64,000 nt of DNA, from NCBI GenBank assembly GCA_020853775.1, contig JADYYH010000035.1:1-64000 (forward strand). The letters are read 5' to 3'. Made by a program: the position numbers and the translations under genes. The DNA is from Nitrospira sp. Lineage in GTDB: Bacteria > Nitrospirota > Nitrospiria > Nitrospirales > Nitrospiraceae. Of the stretch, positions 62,521 through 64,000 are shown one piece after another. The notes below the pieces were generated by a model. That model was not told the origin of the DNA and searched no databases. It saw only the letters and a program-made list of their open reading frames with translations. Within the stretch, counting starts at the first letter, position 1. Every line of letters starts with the position of its first letter.

Positions 62521-63840
62521 TCACCGCATCTTCGGCCCGAACTCAAACCCCGGCGGCAGTTTTTCCTGCGCGGAATCTTCCGCCGTCGCAAGGCCCACAA
62601 TGGCGGCTTCCCCTTCGCGGACCTCGCTGGATGTGATGTCGGTATACAACGAATCCGCAATGCCGAGGGTGACCGGGACGGGCCGGACCCGCCCGGTCGC
62701 GTCCAGTATCCATAGTTGCGGGGTTTTGCGGTCCACCGGCACACCCGGCATGCGGAATCGCAACGCCGCGTTCGGGGCGCGAAGCGCGTCTTCATTGCGG
62801 GCAGTCACGATAGTGATGTTGGCCGTCATGCCGGGTTTGAGTTTGAGTTCAGGGTTCTCGACCGAAATGATCACGTCGTAGGTCACAACATTCTGGATGC
62901 TGACGGGCGCATTTCTGACCTGCGTCACGATGCCATGGAAGGATTCTCTCGGATAGGCATCCACCCGGAAGTCCGCGGATTTGCCTTCGGTGACGCCGCC
63001 GATATCGGACTCGCTGACGTTGGCAATCACCTGCATACGGGTGAGATCCTGCGCGAGGACGAAGAGCGTGGGAGTTTGAAAACTCGCGACGACGGTCTGA
63101 CCTTCCTCGACATTGCGCGAGACGACCGTGCCGTTCACCGGAGAAAAAATGGTGGTATAGCCGAGATCCAATTCGGCGGATGCCAGCGTGGCCTTGGCCT
63201 GGTCGATTTGCGCCAGCGACACGTCCACTTGCGCCTCGGCGTCGCGAGCATTGGTGCGGGCCAGATCTAAATCCGATTGGGCGACGAACTGCTGCTCTCG
63301 GAGCACGGCCATACGATTCAGTTCCAGCCTTTTTTGCACGAGCATGTTGCGGGCTTTGGCGAGACCGGCTTGCGCGCTTTTGAGGGCCGCCTTGGCCTGG
63401 CTCACCTTGGCTTGATAGGGTTTCTGGTCGATGGAGGCGAGGACCTGGCCTTCCCGCACGATGGAGTTAAAGTCGGCGTAGAGTTTCGCGATCTTTCCGG
63501 AGACCTGGCTGCCGACTTGTACGGAGATCACCGGGTTGACGGCCCCCGTCGCGGTGACGAGGGACGTGATCGGCCCGCGATCGATGGGTAGCGTTTTGTA
63601 GTGACCATTCACCGGGTCATTGGACCACCAGTACCAGAGCGCGGCGGCCAACATGGTGAGGACGGCCACTATTCCCATGATGATCGGTCCTCGTCGGCGG
63701 TCGCGGGGGAGAGGCTGTTGGCCGATGGTTGCGGGGGCTTGAGCATGGCCTTGACCTTGCACTACCGGCACCGCAGTGATGACGACCGGCGTAGGGTGGG
63801 AAGTCCGTGACTGGTCATGTTTCGAATGGTCTGAGGCCAT
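62521..63840 (-). CDS. MacA-like periplasmic adaptor
   Basis: A 439-residue protein with a cytoplasmic tail, one membrane helix (GPIIMGIVAVLTMLAAALWY), then the adaptor order: TATGAVNPVISVQVGSQVSG, a helical hairpin with alternating charged heptads, a lipoyl half (FSPVNGTVVSRNVEEGQTVV) and a beta-barrel/MP domain. It would link the MacB-like permease to an outer membrane channel. The outer membrane partner is not adjacent. The ATG at 63840 is used. Confidence 0.88.
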   Translation of the reverse strand: MASDHSKHDQSRTSHPTPVVITAVPVVQGQGHAQAPATIGQQPLPRDRRRGPIIMGIVAVLTMLAAALWYWWSNDPVNGHYKTLPIDRGPITSLVTATGAVNPVISVQVGSQVSGKIAKLYADFNSIVREGQVLASIDQKPYQAKVSQAKAALKSAQAGLAKARNMLVQKRLELNRMAVLREQQFVAQSDLDLARTNARDAEAQVDVSLAQIDQAKATLASAELDLGYTTIFSPVNGTVVSRNVEEGQTVVASFQTPTLFVLAQDLTRMQVIANVSESDIGGVTEGKSADFRVDAYPRESFHGIVTQVRNAPVSIQNVVTYDVIISVENPELKLKPGMTANITIVTARNEDALRAPNAALRFRMPGVPVDRKTPQLWILDATGRVRPVPVTLGIADSLYTDITSSEVREGEAAIVGLATAEDSAQEKLPPGFEFGPKMR

Positions 63841-64000
63841 GCTGTTCCTGCCGTTTCTCTTACGGCAGACGCAAGAGAAGTGCCGTTTCTATTCCGGCTG
63901 AAATGCAACGTGGTCGTCGCTGGTCATTGATTGAGCTGCTCGCACGTCATCAATGTTGGGGCATTATGCAACAGAATGCAGAAGCCGTTTGCGGCAGGAC

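Noticed and set aside
1-64000. Search by eye for IS elements, integrases, phage genes and CRISPR arrays
   Set aside because: No transposase, integrase, terminal inverted repeats with target duplications, or regularly spaced repeats were found. Only the TA pair, the tRNA-side remnant and one cruciform element hint at mobility.

Overview
This is a GC-rich bacterial chromosome window with densely packed genes, no phage or IS element and no CRISPR array. The best fit is a Nitrospira-like member of the Nitrospirota. That assignment is an inference from gene content: an ISC cluster, GlnRS beside two tRNA-Gln genes, a pyruvoyl-dependent arginine decarboxylase with a deoxyhypusine-synthase-like protein, SmbP-like and giant multicopper-oxidase genes, and several two-component and sigma-54 regulators. 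I ran no database search.

Layout. 1-2400: iron-sulfur genes (iscS running off the left edge, iscR, a 2Fe-2S ferredoxin and an FNR-like reductase). 2400-8350: translation genes (gltX, two tRNA-Gln, glnS) with an ABC-F ATPase. 8500-17500: mostly hypothetical or secreted proteins, tRNA-Glu, a decayed reductase pseudogene, a NarL-type two-component pair, a one-domain glycosyltransferase remnant and a ZIP transporter. 17700-23000: a probable polyamine cluster (DHS-like synthase, thiol oxidoreductase, zinc ribbon, aldehyde dehydrogenase, arginine decarboxylase, agmatinase). 23000-31300: rluF, then on the minus strand an adaptor-TolC-ABC-ABC export cluster in which both ABC ATPase domains have lost all catalytic motifs. 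31460-42400: purEK, a hybrid kinase whose two phosphoacceptor residues look exchanged, rhomboid, DHH phosphoesterase, LOG-family, CBS-PilZ-like, an MNIO-like fusion, dus and maf. 42500-54400: the most unusual part. Two NtrC-type regulators, one intact and one lacking the sigma-54 contact loop and the DNA-binding domain, precede a giant (1586 aa) multicopper oxidase. A consensus sigma-54 promoter and a strongly structured leader lie in front of the oxidase, and four small secreted proteins follow it, among them a cupredoxin and an SmbP-like metal-binding protein. 54400-64000: a PsbP-like protein, a sulfatase-modifying-factor-fold protein without its cysteines, pdhABC-lipA, a cruciform-like repeat, a ParE toxin-antitoxin pair, and a MacA/MacB-like pair without an ATPase.

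How it fits together. The strongest candidate for an undescribed system is the sigma-54-controlled copper oxidase locus (about 43.4-54.4 kb). A consensus -24/-12 element lies before the activator gene and another before the oxidase. The oxidase carries its copper ligand motifs in reversed order compared with laccases, and a secreted type-1 copper protein and a metal sponge are encoded directly after it. Two further candidates rest on residues visible in the translations: the paired pseudo-ATPase exporter and the His/Asp-exchanged hybrid kinase.
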